From CAZUGA01 sp964626505 (GTDB lineage Bacteria > Pseudomonadota > Gammaproteobacteria > Methylococcales > UBA1147): DNA of 7,805 bases. Below are positions 1 through 5,870 of the stretch, piece by piece (the stretch's first letter is position 1; each line of letters opens with the position of its first letter). The notes beneath the pieces are model-generated. The model was not told the DNA's origin and searched no databases. It saw nothing but the letters and a program-made list of their open reading frames with translations. Made by a program: the position numbers and the translations under genes. The stretch covers positions 1-7,805 of the forward strand of contig CAZVFR010000172.1 in assembly GCA_964626505.1 (NCBI GenBank), written 5' to 3'.

Positions 1-688
1 CGACGTACGCCACCGGAAAACCTTTCTGTTTGAGTTCTTGAATTTGCTGCTCTGAATCCGTAATTCCTTCACGCGGCATTTTCAACATAGCCTTTGCGTG
101 TAGTGGAATGTCAGGGCGTGACCAGGCATCCGGTGCGGGAGACAAATCATCCGTATTGGTTTCACCCGCCACTTTAAAAACGCTGACGGTTAACTTTTCG
201 GGGACCTTGGGTTTTGCGGTAAACCACTCGGCGTCAGCCCATGAATCAATAACCTGTTTCGCGTAAGCATTGCCGGCCGCGGACTTTTCTTCAACATCGT
301 GAAACGCATCGAAGATCAGCAGCGTGTGCGATAAGGCTTTGACCGCGATCGGCGCCAACTGATCATTATCCAAAAGATAGACTAAGGGCGCGATGTTGTA
401 TCCACCGAGCAAGGTCCCTAGTAATTCGGTTGCCCGGGCAGGATCGAGAATCGGCGACTGCGCTTTGCTTTTAGCAATAGCAGCAAGAAATCCGGCTTTA
501 ATGTAGGCTGCATCGTCCACCCCGGGAGGCACACGATTCACCAGCAAATCCAGCACGAAATCTTCTTCCCCGGCCGGTGGATTTTTGACGAGTTCAACTA
601 GAGCTGCTGTTTGCTCTACGTCAAGCGGTTTAGGCACAACCCCTTGTGCCGCCCTTTCTTCAACATGTTTCCGATACGCTTGTAACAT
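1..688 (-). CDS. acnB: Aconitate hydratase B (bifunctional aconitase / 2-methylisocitrate dehydratase), N-terminal 229 residues, runs off left edge
   Basis: This is the 5' part of a minus-strand gene that continues past the left edge. The ATG is at 688-686, with a GGAGA ribosome-binding site (700-704) 11 nt upstream. The 229 visible residues begin MLQAYRKHVEERAAQG and carry blocks characteristic of AcnB: NPPAGEEDF (36-44), NRVPPGVDDAAYIKAGFLAA (51-70), LGGYNI (94-99) and GETNTDDLSPAPDAWSRPD (175-193). These cover the N-terminal HEAT-like domain (about 1-160) and the start of the swivelling domain. Family members are about 860 residues, so roughly a quarter is visible. The cysteines that bind the [4Fe-4S] cluster lie outside the window and cannot be checked. 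In the family the enzyme interconverts citrate and isocitrate in the cytosolic TCA cycle, can dehydrate 2-methylisocitrate, and as an apo-protein binds RNA. It is divergent from the deacetylase-family gene on its right. Identification is by recognition of several long conserved blocks and is secure. Confidence 0.97.
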   Translation of the reverse strand, partial: MLQAYRKHVEERAAQGVVPKPLDVEQTAALVELVKNPPAGEEDFVLDLLVNRVPPGVDDAAYIKAGFLAAIAKSKAQSPILDPARATELLGTLLGGYNIAPLVYLLDNDQLAPIAVKALSHTLLIFDAFHDVEEKSAAGNAYAKQVIDSWADAEWFTAKPKVPEKLTVSVFKVAGETNTDDLSPAPDAWSRPDIPLHAKAMLKMPREGITDSEQQIQELKQKGFPVAYV

Positions 689-805
689 TGCTAGTAATCT
701 CTCCAAACACCGAATAATTTAACCTTTCAAGTTTATCACTATTTTGATTACCATGCCTAAGGTGCGAATATTGATTACAATACTCTTTTAGCCAAAAAAT
801 TCACA
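689..805. other. Divergent intergenic region between acnB and the deacetylase-family gene
   Basis: This AT-rich 117-bp spacer must carry the start signals of both divergent genes. On the acnB side there is a clear GGAGA at 700-704. On the plus side there is no purine-rich ribosome-binding site close to the GTG at 806. The best plus-strand promoter candidate is listed separately. I saw no convincing sigma-70 pair for acnB and no long inverted repeat. Confidence 0.6.
744..772 (+). promoter_or_regulatory. Candidate sigma-70-type promoter for the deacetylase-family gene
   Basis: TTGATT (744-749, 4 of 6 to the -35 consensus) is followed after 17 nt by AATATT (767-772, 4 of 6 to the -10 consensus). 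Transcription from it would start near 779 and give a leader of about 27 nt. Such matches are common by chance in AT-rich spacers. A stand-alone TACAAT at 776-781 is an alternative -10 but has no -35 at the right distance. Confidence 0.22.
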
Positions 806-1732
806 GTGGCAACTTTCTTCTACACGGATCCAGTTTTCCTGGATCACAATACCGGGCCCGGCCACCCTGAGAACGCCGACCGATTGCGCGCCATCAGCAA
901 GGTTTTGTCTACTCCGGAATTCTCTGAATTGATCCACAAAGACGCGGTTAGGGGTAGCGTGGAGCAAGTCCGCTTGATTCATCCCCAGCAGCATATAGAC
1001 CGAATCGTCGCGCAAATCCCCCATCAAGGCCTGGGCACTATCGATGGCGATACGGTGGTTTCACCCGCATCAGTTGATGCTGCGTTGCTGGCCATAGGTT
1101 CCATTTGCGATGCCGTAGATCAAGTTCTTGCCAAACAATGCAACAACGCGTTCTGCGCGGTAAGGCCCCCCGGTCATCACGCCGAAACCGATACAGCCAT
1201 GGGCTTTTGTTTATTCAACAATGTCGCTGTAGCGGCGCAATACGCACGTTCCAAATATGGCTTGGGGCCTGTTGCGATCATCGACTTTGATGTACACCAC
1301 GGTAACGGCACCCAGCAGGCCTTTTATTCGAACGCCGATGTTATTTATGCCTCAACGCATCAATCGCCACTCTACCCGGGTACGGGAGGAATCAATGAAA
1401 CCGGTGTGGGCAACATCATCAATGCGCCGTTATCCGCCGGCAGCGGAACTTTCGAATTCCAGACCGCCATGAAGGAACGTATTTTTCCGGCTCTGGACAG
1501 AATCAAACCGGAACTCATTCTGGTTTCGGCGGGTTTCGACGCGCACCATGCCGATCCGCTCGCATCCCTGGAACTGGTTGAAAGCGATTTTAGCTGGATC
1601 ACACTGCAATTGTTGGACTATGCCGATCGCTATTGCGAGGGCCGCTTGGTTTCGACCTTGGAAGGCGGCTACGACCTGGATGCATTGGGGCGAAGCACCG
1701 CGGCACATGTGCGCGAATTAATGCGGGTTTAA
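806..1732 (+). CDS. Histone deacetylase family protein (zinc-dependent deacetylase / amidohydrolase)
   Basis: This 308-residue protein is a complete single-domain member of the arginase/deacetylase fold and probably cytosolic, since no signal peptide is visible. All signature motifs are present in order: GHPENADRL (19-27), RPPGHHAE (120-127) with the paired active-site histidines H124/H125, FNNVAVAA (137-144), DFDVHHGNGTQ (160-170), STHQSPLYPGTG (183-194), SAGFDAH (241-247) and LEGGYD (285-290). By analogy with the family the zinc ligands are D162, H164 and D245, and the transition-state tyrosine is Y289, so it should be catalytically competent. It would hydrolyse an acetyl-amide bond. The substrate (acetyl-lysine in a protein such as acetyl-CoA synthetase, an acetylpolyamine, or another acylamide) cannot be read from sequence. 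The start is GTG: the frame is closed upstream by TAA at 758-760 and no other usual start codon lies between, but there is no clear Shine-Dalgarno. It is probably monocistronic, with a 201-bp gap after it. AcuC-like or acetylpolyamine-amidohydrolase labels are possible; I prefer the family name. Confidence 0.93.
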   Translation: MATFFYTDPVFLDHNTGPGHPENADRLRAISKVLSTPEFSELIHKDAVRGSVEQVRLIHPQQHIDRIVAQIPHQGLGTIDGDTVVSPASVDAALLAIGSICDAVDQVLAKQCNNAFCAVRPPGHHAETDTAMGFCLFNNVAVAAQYARSKYGLGPVAIIDFDVHHGNGTQQAFYSNADVIYASTHQSPLYPGTGGINETGVGNIINAPLSAGSGTFEFQTAMKERIFPALDRIKPELILVSAGFDAHHADPLASLELVESDFSWITLQLLDYADRYCEGRLVSTLEGGYDLDALGRSTAAHVRELMRV

Positions 1733-1933
1733 TCGCGAGGAAGGTGCATTTTATAATTTCCGAAACAGACTTGTCTTTTAGTCCCTCTTCGGTGTTGCAA
1801 AAATAGTTACATGGCTCAATATATGCCCGTTTCTAAGAGGCAATCTTGAAAAAATGTATCGTAGCGAAAAAATTTTAAACTGAATGCATAACTCCAATAC
1901 GGATCCAGGTTTAAATAAAGGTAATATCCTGCC
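1733..1933 (+). other. Intergenic region upstream of bluB, probably holding its promoter
   Basis: The 201-bp spacer contains a perfect -10 hexamer TATAAT at 1752-1757 but only a poor -35 (TTTAAT or TTAATC) at the proper distance. A TTGAAA at 1846-1851 is a possible -35 with only AAAATT-like sequence 17 nt downstream. CCTCTT (1784-1789) and AAGAGG (1835-1840) form a 6-bp inverted repeat with a 45-nt interval, too weak to call a structure. I looked for the conserved B12-box core (GCCACTG-like) of cobalamin riboswitches and did not find it. There is no obvious rho-independent terminator after the upstream gene. Confidence 0.4.
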
Positions 1934-2581
1934 ATGAATGATTTCAGCCAAACCGAACAGGATGCAATCTATCGAGTCATGCGCGAGCGGCGTGACATGC
2001 GCCATTTTCTGTCTGATCCGGTAGATCCGGAAGTATTGACGCGGCTACTGAATGCGGCACACCTTGCGCCAAGTGTTGGCATGATGCAGCCATGGCGCAT
2101 TTTGCGTATTACCGATTCGAATCGACGGCAACAACTTCATGCCCTTGTTCAGGAAGAACGCGAGGCTACCGCCGAGGCTCTGGGTGAGCGCCAAGCGGAA
2201 TTTCTTCGCTTGAAAGTCGAAGGCATACTGGAGTGCGGTGAATTGCTTGTAGTGGCACTTACAGACGGACGTGAGCGTCATGTTTTCGGCCGCCGCACGA
2301 TGCCCGAAATGGATCTTGCCTCGACAGCCTGCGCCATACAAAATCTGTGGTTGGCAGCACGCGCTGAAGGACTCGGCATGGGTTGGGTATCCATGTTCGA
2401 TCCCGACGCCGTGGCGGCTCTATTAGCCATTCCATCCGGAGCTAAGCCGGTGGCAATTTTATGCCTGGGACATGTTGAGGAATTTTATTCCGCGCCAATG
2501 CTGGAACTTAGCGGATGGGCCGAAAAACGTCCTTTGCAAGAGCTGGTGGACGAGAATACTTGGGGGAATCAAGAATCGTGA
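1934..2581 (+). CDS. bluB: 5,6-dimethylbenzimidazole synthase (flavin destructase)
   Basis: This 215-residue nitroreductase-fold protein matches BluB. In the family, BluB uses oxygen to cannibalise reduced FMN and release 5,6-dimethylbenzimidazole, the lower ligand of cobalamin. Motifs seen are RERRDMRHF (17-25), APSVGMMQPW (45-54), GRRTMPEMDLAST (119-131), GLGMGWVSMFDP (146-157) and PVAILCLGHVEEFY (172-185). D21 in the RRDMR motif is the likely equivalent of the catalytically important Asp32 of Sinorhizobium BluB, and S153 in GWVS may match its Ser167. Both alignments are from memory. The two features that separate BluB from ordinary nitroreductases, the RRDxR start and the GRRTMPEMDLAS block, are both present. 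AAAGG at 1917-1921 lies 12 nt before the ATG, a longish spacing. It is the first gene of the cobalamin cluster and supplies the substrate for CobT. Because the reaction needs oxygen, the host is probably aerobic or microaerobic. Confidence 0.95.
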   Translation: MNDFSQTEQDAIYRVMRERRDMRHFLSDPVDPEVLTRLLNAAHLAPSVGMMQPWRILRITDSNRRQQLHALVQEEREATAEALGERQAEFLRLKVEGILECGELLVVALTDGRERHVFGRRTMPEMDLASTACAIQNLWLAARAEGLGMGWVSMFDPDAVAALLAIPSGAKPVAILCLGHVEEFYSAPMLELSGWAEKRPLQELVDENTWGNQES

Positions 2582-2626
2582 GCCTACTTGCAAACGAGCG
2601 CACTATTCAACACTGAACCGAACACC

Positions 2627-2810
2627 ATGAGTGCTGCCACATTAACGGTTCAAGGCACCACATCTGACGTGGGCAGGCTTAAAGTCAACACAGAAATTCG
2701 ATTACCACGGGCGGCGTCAAGCCTCTATCGAACGGCTGGCTAAAGCTGTGTCAGAGCACTTGGATACCGACAAGCTGTTAGAATTACTCAAGCTTAAGCT
2801 TGTACAGTAA
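2627..2810 (+). pseudogene. cobQ: Remnant of cobyric acid synthase (cobQ/cbiP): both ends kept, middle deleted, frameshifted
   Basis: Two reading frames in the bluB-cobU gap encode the two ends of CobQ. From the ATG at 2627 the frame reads MSAATLTVQGTTSDVG, the family's N-terminal P-loop strand (usually T-L-M-V-Q-G-T-T-S-D-A-G-K-S). Seven bases later (2675-2681), and one frame over, it reads K-S-T (2682-2690), completing a Walker A. That same frame continues FDYHGRRQASIERLAKAV and EHLDTDKLLELL to a TAA at 2808-2810, which looks like the family's C-terminal tail (an R-E/R-x-x-x-D/E-R-L-A-x-x-V ... H-L-D motif). The first frame stops at 2741-2743. Intact CobQ is about 480-500 residues, so roughly 1.25 kb is missing and only about 60 codons remain. 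CobQ amidates the peripheral carboxylates of adenosylcobyrinic acid a,c-diamide; this copy cannot function. Its position before cobU is a common one for cobQ, which supports decay in place. The homology call is by eye on short segments. Confidence 0.85.
2789..2802. repeat. Perfect 14-bp palindrome in the cobQ remnant tail
   Basis: CAAGCTTAAGCTTG is identical to its own reverse complement. It falls where the remnant tail encodes alternating Leu-Lys codons, so it may be a by-product of that repetitive coding sequence. It lies 42 bp before the cobU start, so an operator role is possible but there is no positive evidence for one. Confidence 0.4.
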
Positions 2811-2844
2811 TAGAGCTAAGGTTTCACAAGCCAAAAACTAGAGT

Positions 2845-3375
2845 ATGTCTGATACCCGGCCCTTAAAAACCTTGATTCTTGGCGGCGTACGCTCGGGTAA
2901 AAGCCGGCTGGCTGAACGGATGGCTCGTGACAGCAACGCCAGCGTCATCTACATTGCCACAGCGACGGCCAAGGATGCGGAAATGCGCAAACGCATTGCA
3001 GCGCACCAAACGCGTCGCCCGGCTCATTGGCAATTGATCGAAGAACCTTGCAGGCTCGCGTTTGCATTGAAAAAACACGCGGCACCCAGACACTGTTTAT
3101 TGGTCGACTGCCTGACCTTATGGCTAACCAACCTGCTAACCGCCAAAGATGCCGCATTATTCGAATCCGAACGCGCTGAGCTACTGTCCACACTTCCAAC
3201 ACTGCCAGGTCACATCATATTGGTGAGTAATGAAACTAATATGGGCGTGATACCTTTAGGCGAACTCAGCCGCCGTTTCTGCGACGAAGCGGGACGATTG
3301 CATCAAGATCTGGCGTCAATCTGTGACCGAGTCATTTTAACCGTTGCGGGTTTACCGCATGTTTTGAAAGGGTAG
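2845..3375 (+). CDS. cobU: Bifunctional adenosylcobinamide kinase / adenosylcobinamide-phosphate guanylyltransferase
   Basis: This 176-residue cytosolic enzyme of normal family length phosphorylates adenosylcobinamide and then transfers GMP to give adenosylcobinamide-GDP, the upper half of the molecule joined by CobS. It begins with a P-loop GGVRSGKS (13-20), followed by YIATATAKDAEM (36-47) and RIAAHQTRRPAHW (50-62). In the latter, H54 occupies the place of the guanylylated histidine (His46 in Salmonella CobU). DCLTLWLTNLL (88-98), SNETNMGVIP (128-137) and the C-terminal AGRLHQ and VAGLPHVLKG blocks complete the family pattern. The ATG is fixed by an in-frame TAG at 2839-2841 just upstream. 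The ribosome-binding site is weak (AGAG adjoining the start is too close to be typical). The 34-nt space after the cobQ remnant suggests the two once formed one transcription unit. CobT follows after 5 nt. Confidence 0.96.
   Translation: MSDTRPLKTLILGGVRSGKSRLAERMARDSNASVIYIATATAKDAEMRKRIAAHQTRRPAHWQLIEEPCRLAFALKKHAAPRHCLLVDCLTLWLTNLLTAKDAALFESERAELLSTLPTLPGHIILVSNETNMGVIPLGELSRRFCDEAGRLHQDLASICDRVILTVAGLPHVLKG
3366..3372 (+). promoter_or_regulatory. Ribosome-binding site that fixes the GTG start of cobT
   Basis: GAAAGGG overlaps the last codons of cobU and sits 8 nt before the GTG at 3381. It supports a GTG start and coupled translation of cobU and cobT. Confidence 0.65.
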
Positions 3376-3380
3376 CACTT

Positions 3381-4442
3381 GTGAACCAGGATGATCACTG
3401 GCTATTCGAACCGGCTGCCACATTAGATGACGCCATCCGGAAAACTGCCAAGTCGCGCCAGAACAACCTGACCAAACCGCCAGGTTCACTGGGTAGACTG
3501 GAAGAAATAGCGGTCCGACTAGCGACCATGCAAGGTACTGCGCAGCCCGGTATAGACCAGGCTTGCATCAGCGTATTTGTGGGCGACCACGGAGTCGTTG
3601 CTGAAGGTGTGTCGGCGTTTCCGCAATCGGTAACCAACGAGATGGTAAAGAATTTCGCCCGCGGGGGTGCGGCGATCAGCGTGCTGGCTGAACACCTGGA
3701 TATTAAACTGACGGTGATCAATCTAGGTACGGTCAATGATAGCGACTGTCCTGAAGGCGTTATAAACTTGCAACTCGGACCGGGGACGGCAAATTTTTGC
3801 CAGCAACCCGCAATGCGCAAAGAGCAGCTTTCTCGTGCTCTGGGTGCGGGGCGGCAAGCAGCGATAAACGCCGAACTGCACGGTTCGGACCTTTTCATCG
3901 GCGGAGAAATGGGTATCGGCAATACTACCTCCGCGACCGCACTGGGCTGCGTATTGCTCGATGTCGCTGCCGAACAATTGGCCGGTCCGGGTACGGGATT
4001 GGACACACAAGGCGTGGCACACAAGTGCCAAGTCATTCATCAGGCCTTGACGCTGCACGCACAGTCTATCCAATCACCTCTCGAGGCTTTGCGCTGCGTG
4101 GGCGGATTCGAAATCGCTGCCTTGGTAGGCAGCTATATCCAATGCGCACAGATGGGGCTGGCGGTATTGGTCGACGGTTTCATATGCTCGGTAGCGGCGC
4201 TCACCGCTTGTCGACTGTGTTCTAGGGCAGGCGATTGGTTTATTTATTCGCACCGTTCGGCTGAACCAGGTCACGCGTTGGTGCTTGAGGCACTCGATGC
4301 AAATCCCCTGCTTGATCTGGAGTTGCGCCTGGGCGAAGGCAGTGGTGCGGCGACCGCCGTCCCGTTGCTACGCCTGGCCTGCGCACTGCACAACAACATG
4401 GCGACGTTCGCTGAGGCGGGCATACCGGAGCGTAGCGCATGA
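3381..4442 (+). CDS. cobT: Nicotinate-nucleotide--dimethylbenzimidazole phosphoribosyltransferase
   Basis: This 353-residue protein, matching the usual 350-360, transfers the phosphoribosyl group of nicotinate mononucleotide to 5,6-dimethylbenzimidazole, giving alpha-ribazole 5'-phosphate. Conserved blocks in order are LTKPPGSLGRLEEIA (30-44), VGDHGVVAEGVSAFP (67-81), GGEMGIGNTTSA (174-185), GTGLD (204-208), GGFEIAALVG (241-250), VDGFI (264-268), SHRSAEPGH (290-298) and LRLGEGSGAA (315-324). E319 corresponds to the catalytic base Glu317 of Salmonella CobT, and E176 to the other active-site glutamate; both are intact. The start is GTG, supported by GAAAGGG 8 nt upstream. It begins 5 nt after cobU and overlaps cobC by the 4-nt ATGA. 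Its base substrate is supplied by BluB three positions upstream, and its product goes to CobS and CobC. Confidence 0.97.
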   Translation: MNQDDHWLFEPAATLDDAIRKTAKSRQNNLTKPPGSLGRLEEIAVRLATMQGTAQPGIDQACISVFVGDHGVVAEGVSAFPQSVTNEMVKNFARGGAAISVLAEHLDIKLTVINLGTVNDSDCPEGVINLQLGPGTANFCQQPAMRKEQLSRALGAGRQAAINAELHGSDLFIGGEMGIGNTTSATALGCVLLDVAAEQLAGPGTGLDTQGVAHKCQVIHQALTLHAQSIQSPLEALRCVGGFEIAALVGSYIQCAQMGLAVLVDGFICSVAALTACRLCSRAGDWFIYSHRSAEPGHALVLEALDANPLLDLELRLGEGSGAATAVPLLRLACALHNNMATFAEAGIPERSA

Positions 4443-5026
4443 CCCTACTGGGGTTGTTGCGCCACGGCGATGTTGCAGGCGGCCCTTGTTTCCGCGGTAG
4501 TACGGATGACCCACTGACCCAGGAGGGATGGCAGCAGTTGCGGCAGGCTACCGAACAGAACTATGACTGGGATCAGGTGGTCACCTCACCACTGCACCGT
4601 TGCCGAGCGTTTGCCGATGAATATGCGATGCGCCAGGGACTTTCAGTGAGTGTCGAGGAGCGTTTGGCTGAAATAGATTTTGGTGACTGGGAGGGACGTA
4701 CAGCCGCTGAATTAATGGCAACACAACACGATGCACTGACGCGTTTCTGGAATAATCCGTTACGTCACACACCGCCCAATGCCGAACCGCTAATCGATTT
4801 CTCGGCGCGCGTGATGGCCGCTTGGAACGATTTGATTCGGCTATGGCCGGATAATCGTATATTAGTCGTAACTCACGGCGGAGTAATCCGTGTGGTACTT
4901 TGCCATCTACAAAATCGCTCGATCGACAAACTATTAGATATCGAAGTCGGCCATGGCGACTTATTTCTTGTGTATATCCCGGAAGACCACCCCGGCACTG
5001 TTATCGAAGTGATCAAACACAGGTAA
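4439..5026 (+). CDS. cobC: Alpha-ribazole-5'-phosphate phosphatase, histidine phosphatase superfamily
   Basis: This 195-residue protein is of the phosphoglycerate-mutase-like (branch 1 histidine phosphatase) fold. The phosphoacceptor motif LLRHGD (6-11) has H9 as nucleophile and R8 as phosphate ligand. FRGSTDDPLT (18-27) follows and is typical of CobC-like members. TSPLHRCR (49-56) gives the second arginine, R54; E78 in LAEIDFGDWEG (76-86) is the likely acid/base; and THGGVIR (145-151) supplies H146. The site is complete. The acidic residue after HG is Asp rather than the more common Glu, a conservative change. It would remove the 5'-phosphate from alpha-ribazole phosphate or from cobalamin 5'-phosphate, the final step of nucleotide-loop assembly. 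Its ATG overlaps the cobT stop (ATGA), with GGAG at 4427-4430 eight nt upstream, and cobS starts 1 nt after it. Broad-specificity phosphatases share this fold; the operon position makes CobC the best call. Confidence 0.92.
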   Translation: MTLLGLLRHGDVAGGPCFRGSTDDPLTQEGWQQLRQATEQNYDWDQVVTSPLHRCRAFADEYAMRQGLSVSVEERLAEIDFGDWEGRTAAELMATQHDALTRFWNNPLRHTPPNAEPLIDFSARVMAAWNDLIRLWPDNRILVVTHGGVIRVVLCHLQNRSIDKLLDIEVGHGDLFLVYIPEDHPGTVIEVIKHR

Positions 5027-5027
5027 C

Positions 5028-5771
5028 ATGAATCAACTCAAAGCTTTCCTGGTTGCATTGCAGTTTCTGACTATACTGCCAGTTCGCTTCGAAAAAGCCC
5101 CCGACGCTGAAACCACGGGTTGTTCCTTAGTCTATTACCCGTTAGTCGGTGGGTTAATCGGTTTGGGTCTAACCACATTAGGTTGGTTCGGCGGCAATCT
5201 CCCCACAAACATCCACGCAGGCATTATGTTACTGGTCTGGGTTGGATTGACGGGTGCGTTACATCTGGACGGATTGGCGGACACTACCGATGCCTGGGCA
5301 GGCGGTCTGGGTGACCGGACAAAAACACTCGCCATTATGAAAGACCCTTATTGCGGCCCGATGGGCGTCGTCAGCATCGTGCTAGTGCTGTTGCTTAAAT
5401 TTGTAGCGCTACAACACTTCATCGTATCCCAAGAGTGGCTGGCGTTATCGTTTGCGCCGATACTCAGCCGAACCAGCCTGGTGATATTATTCCTGACTAC
5501 TCCGTATGTGCGAAGCAACGGACTGGGCAGCGCACTGGCTGCGAATATTCCGATCCGCTCTAGCGTAGTTATGATTTTGCTTACGCTGACTGTAATAATT
5601 TTTTTATCCGGCATTAGTGGATGTTTGCTCGTTTTGATATTAAGCGGCACGTACTTTGCGCTGAGGATCTTGATGATGCGACGCATCGGAGGTACTACAG
5701 GCGATACGGCAGGAGCAATGGTCGAAATCAGCGAAGCAATATTGCTACTGACAGCGGCCCTCATCATATAA
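5028..5771 (+). CDS. cobS: Adenosylcobinamide-GDP ribazoletransferase (cobalamin synthase), integral membrane protein
   Basis: This 247-residue, very hydrophobic inner-membrane protein of normal family length has several predicted membrane spans, including about 38-55, 64-78, 113-128, 140-157, 179-193 and 197-213. Family signatures are FLVALQFLTILPV (7-19), YYPLVGGLIG (36-45), GALHLDGLADTTDAWAGG (76-93) with the acidic D81/D85/D88 cluster expected to bind Mg2+, KDPYCGPMGVV (105-115) and GGTTGDTAGA (221-230). It joins adenosylcobinamide-GDP (from CobU) to alpha-ribazole or its phosphate (from CobT/CobC), releasing GMP. It starts 1 nt after the cobC stop. Only AGGT overlapping the cobC end is available as a ribosome-binding site, so translation is probably coupled. 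It is the last gene of the cluster and faces the receptor gene tail to tail. Confidence 0.96.
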   Translation: MNQLKAFLVALQFLTILPVRFEKAPDAETTGCSLVYYPLVGGLIGLGLTTLGWFGGNLPTNIHAGIMLLVWVGLTGALHLDGLADTTDAWAGGLGDRTKTLAIMKDPYCGPMGVVSIVLVLLLKFVALQHFIVSQEWLALSFAPILSRTSLVILFLTTPYVRSNGLGSALAANIPIRSSVVMILLTLTVIIFLSGISGCLLVLILSGTYFALRILMMRRIGGTTGDTAGAMVEISEAILLLTAALII

Positions 5772-5806
5772 CTTCGAGCCTCTGACCTCTTTCGGTTAGC
5801 GCTAAA

Positions 5807-5836
5807 GTGGGACTTGCTCGTTCAAGCAAGCCCCAC
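5807..5836. terminator. Hairpin between convergent cobS and the receptor gene, probable (bidirectional) terminator
   Basis: GTGGGACTTGCT (5807-5818) and AGCAAGCCCCAC (5825-5836) form a 12-bp stem around a 6-nt loop. Read on the minus strand all twelve positions pair, with one G-U. Read on the plus strand there is one A-C mismatch. The minus-strand RNA is followed by UUU (complement of 5806-5804), and the plus strand has no U run after the stem. It therefore fits best as the terminator of the minus-strand receptor gene, with weaker action on cobS transcripts. Confidence 0.6.
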
Positions 5837-5870
5837 AACATCGTTCGAAATCAACCCTGGGTCCTAATAG

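Noticed and set aside
1784..1840. Inverted repeat CCTCTT ... AAGAGG upstream of bluB as a possible regulatory RNA structure
   Set aside because: There are only six pairs across a 45-nt interval with no nested pairing to support it, which is expected by chance.
2635..2642. GCCACATT, resembling the start of a B12-box (GCCACTG) near the bluB-cobU gap
   Set aside because: The match is only the first five bases. It falls inside the first codons of the cobQ remnant, and the other conserved elements of a cobalamin riboswitch are absent around it.
3025..3069. Possible loss of the guanylylated histidine in CobU, because the Salmonella His-His pair reads Ala-His here
   Set aside because: The histidine conserved across the family is the second of the pair, in the R-I-x-x-H-x-x-R-R-P context. 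That one is present as H54.
3395..4036. Long open frame of about 213 codons antisense to cobT
   Set aside because: It lies wholly opposite a well-conserved cobT with all its motifs, and its translation shows no recognisable family pattern. It is a shadow of the coding strand's codon use.
4439..4475. RHGD instead of RHGE in CobC as a sign of inactivation
   Set aside because: The nucleophile H9, both arginines, E78 and H146 are intact. The Glu-to-Asp change is conservative and not at a catalytic position.
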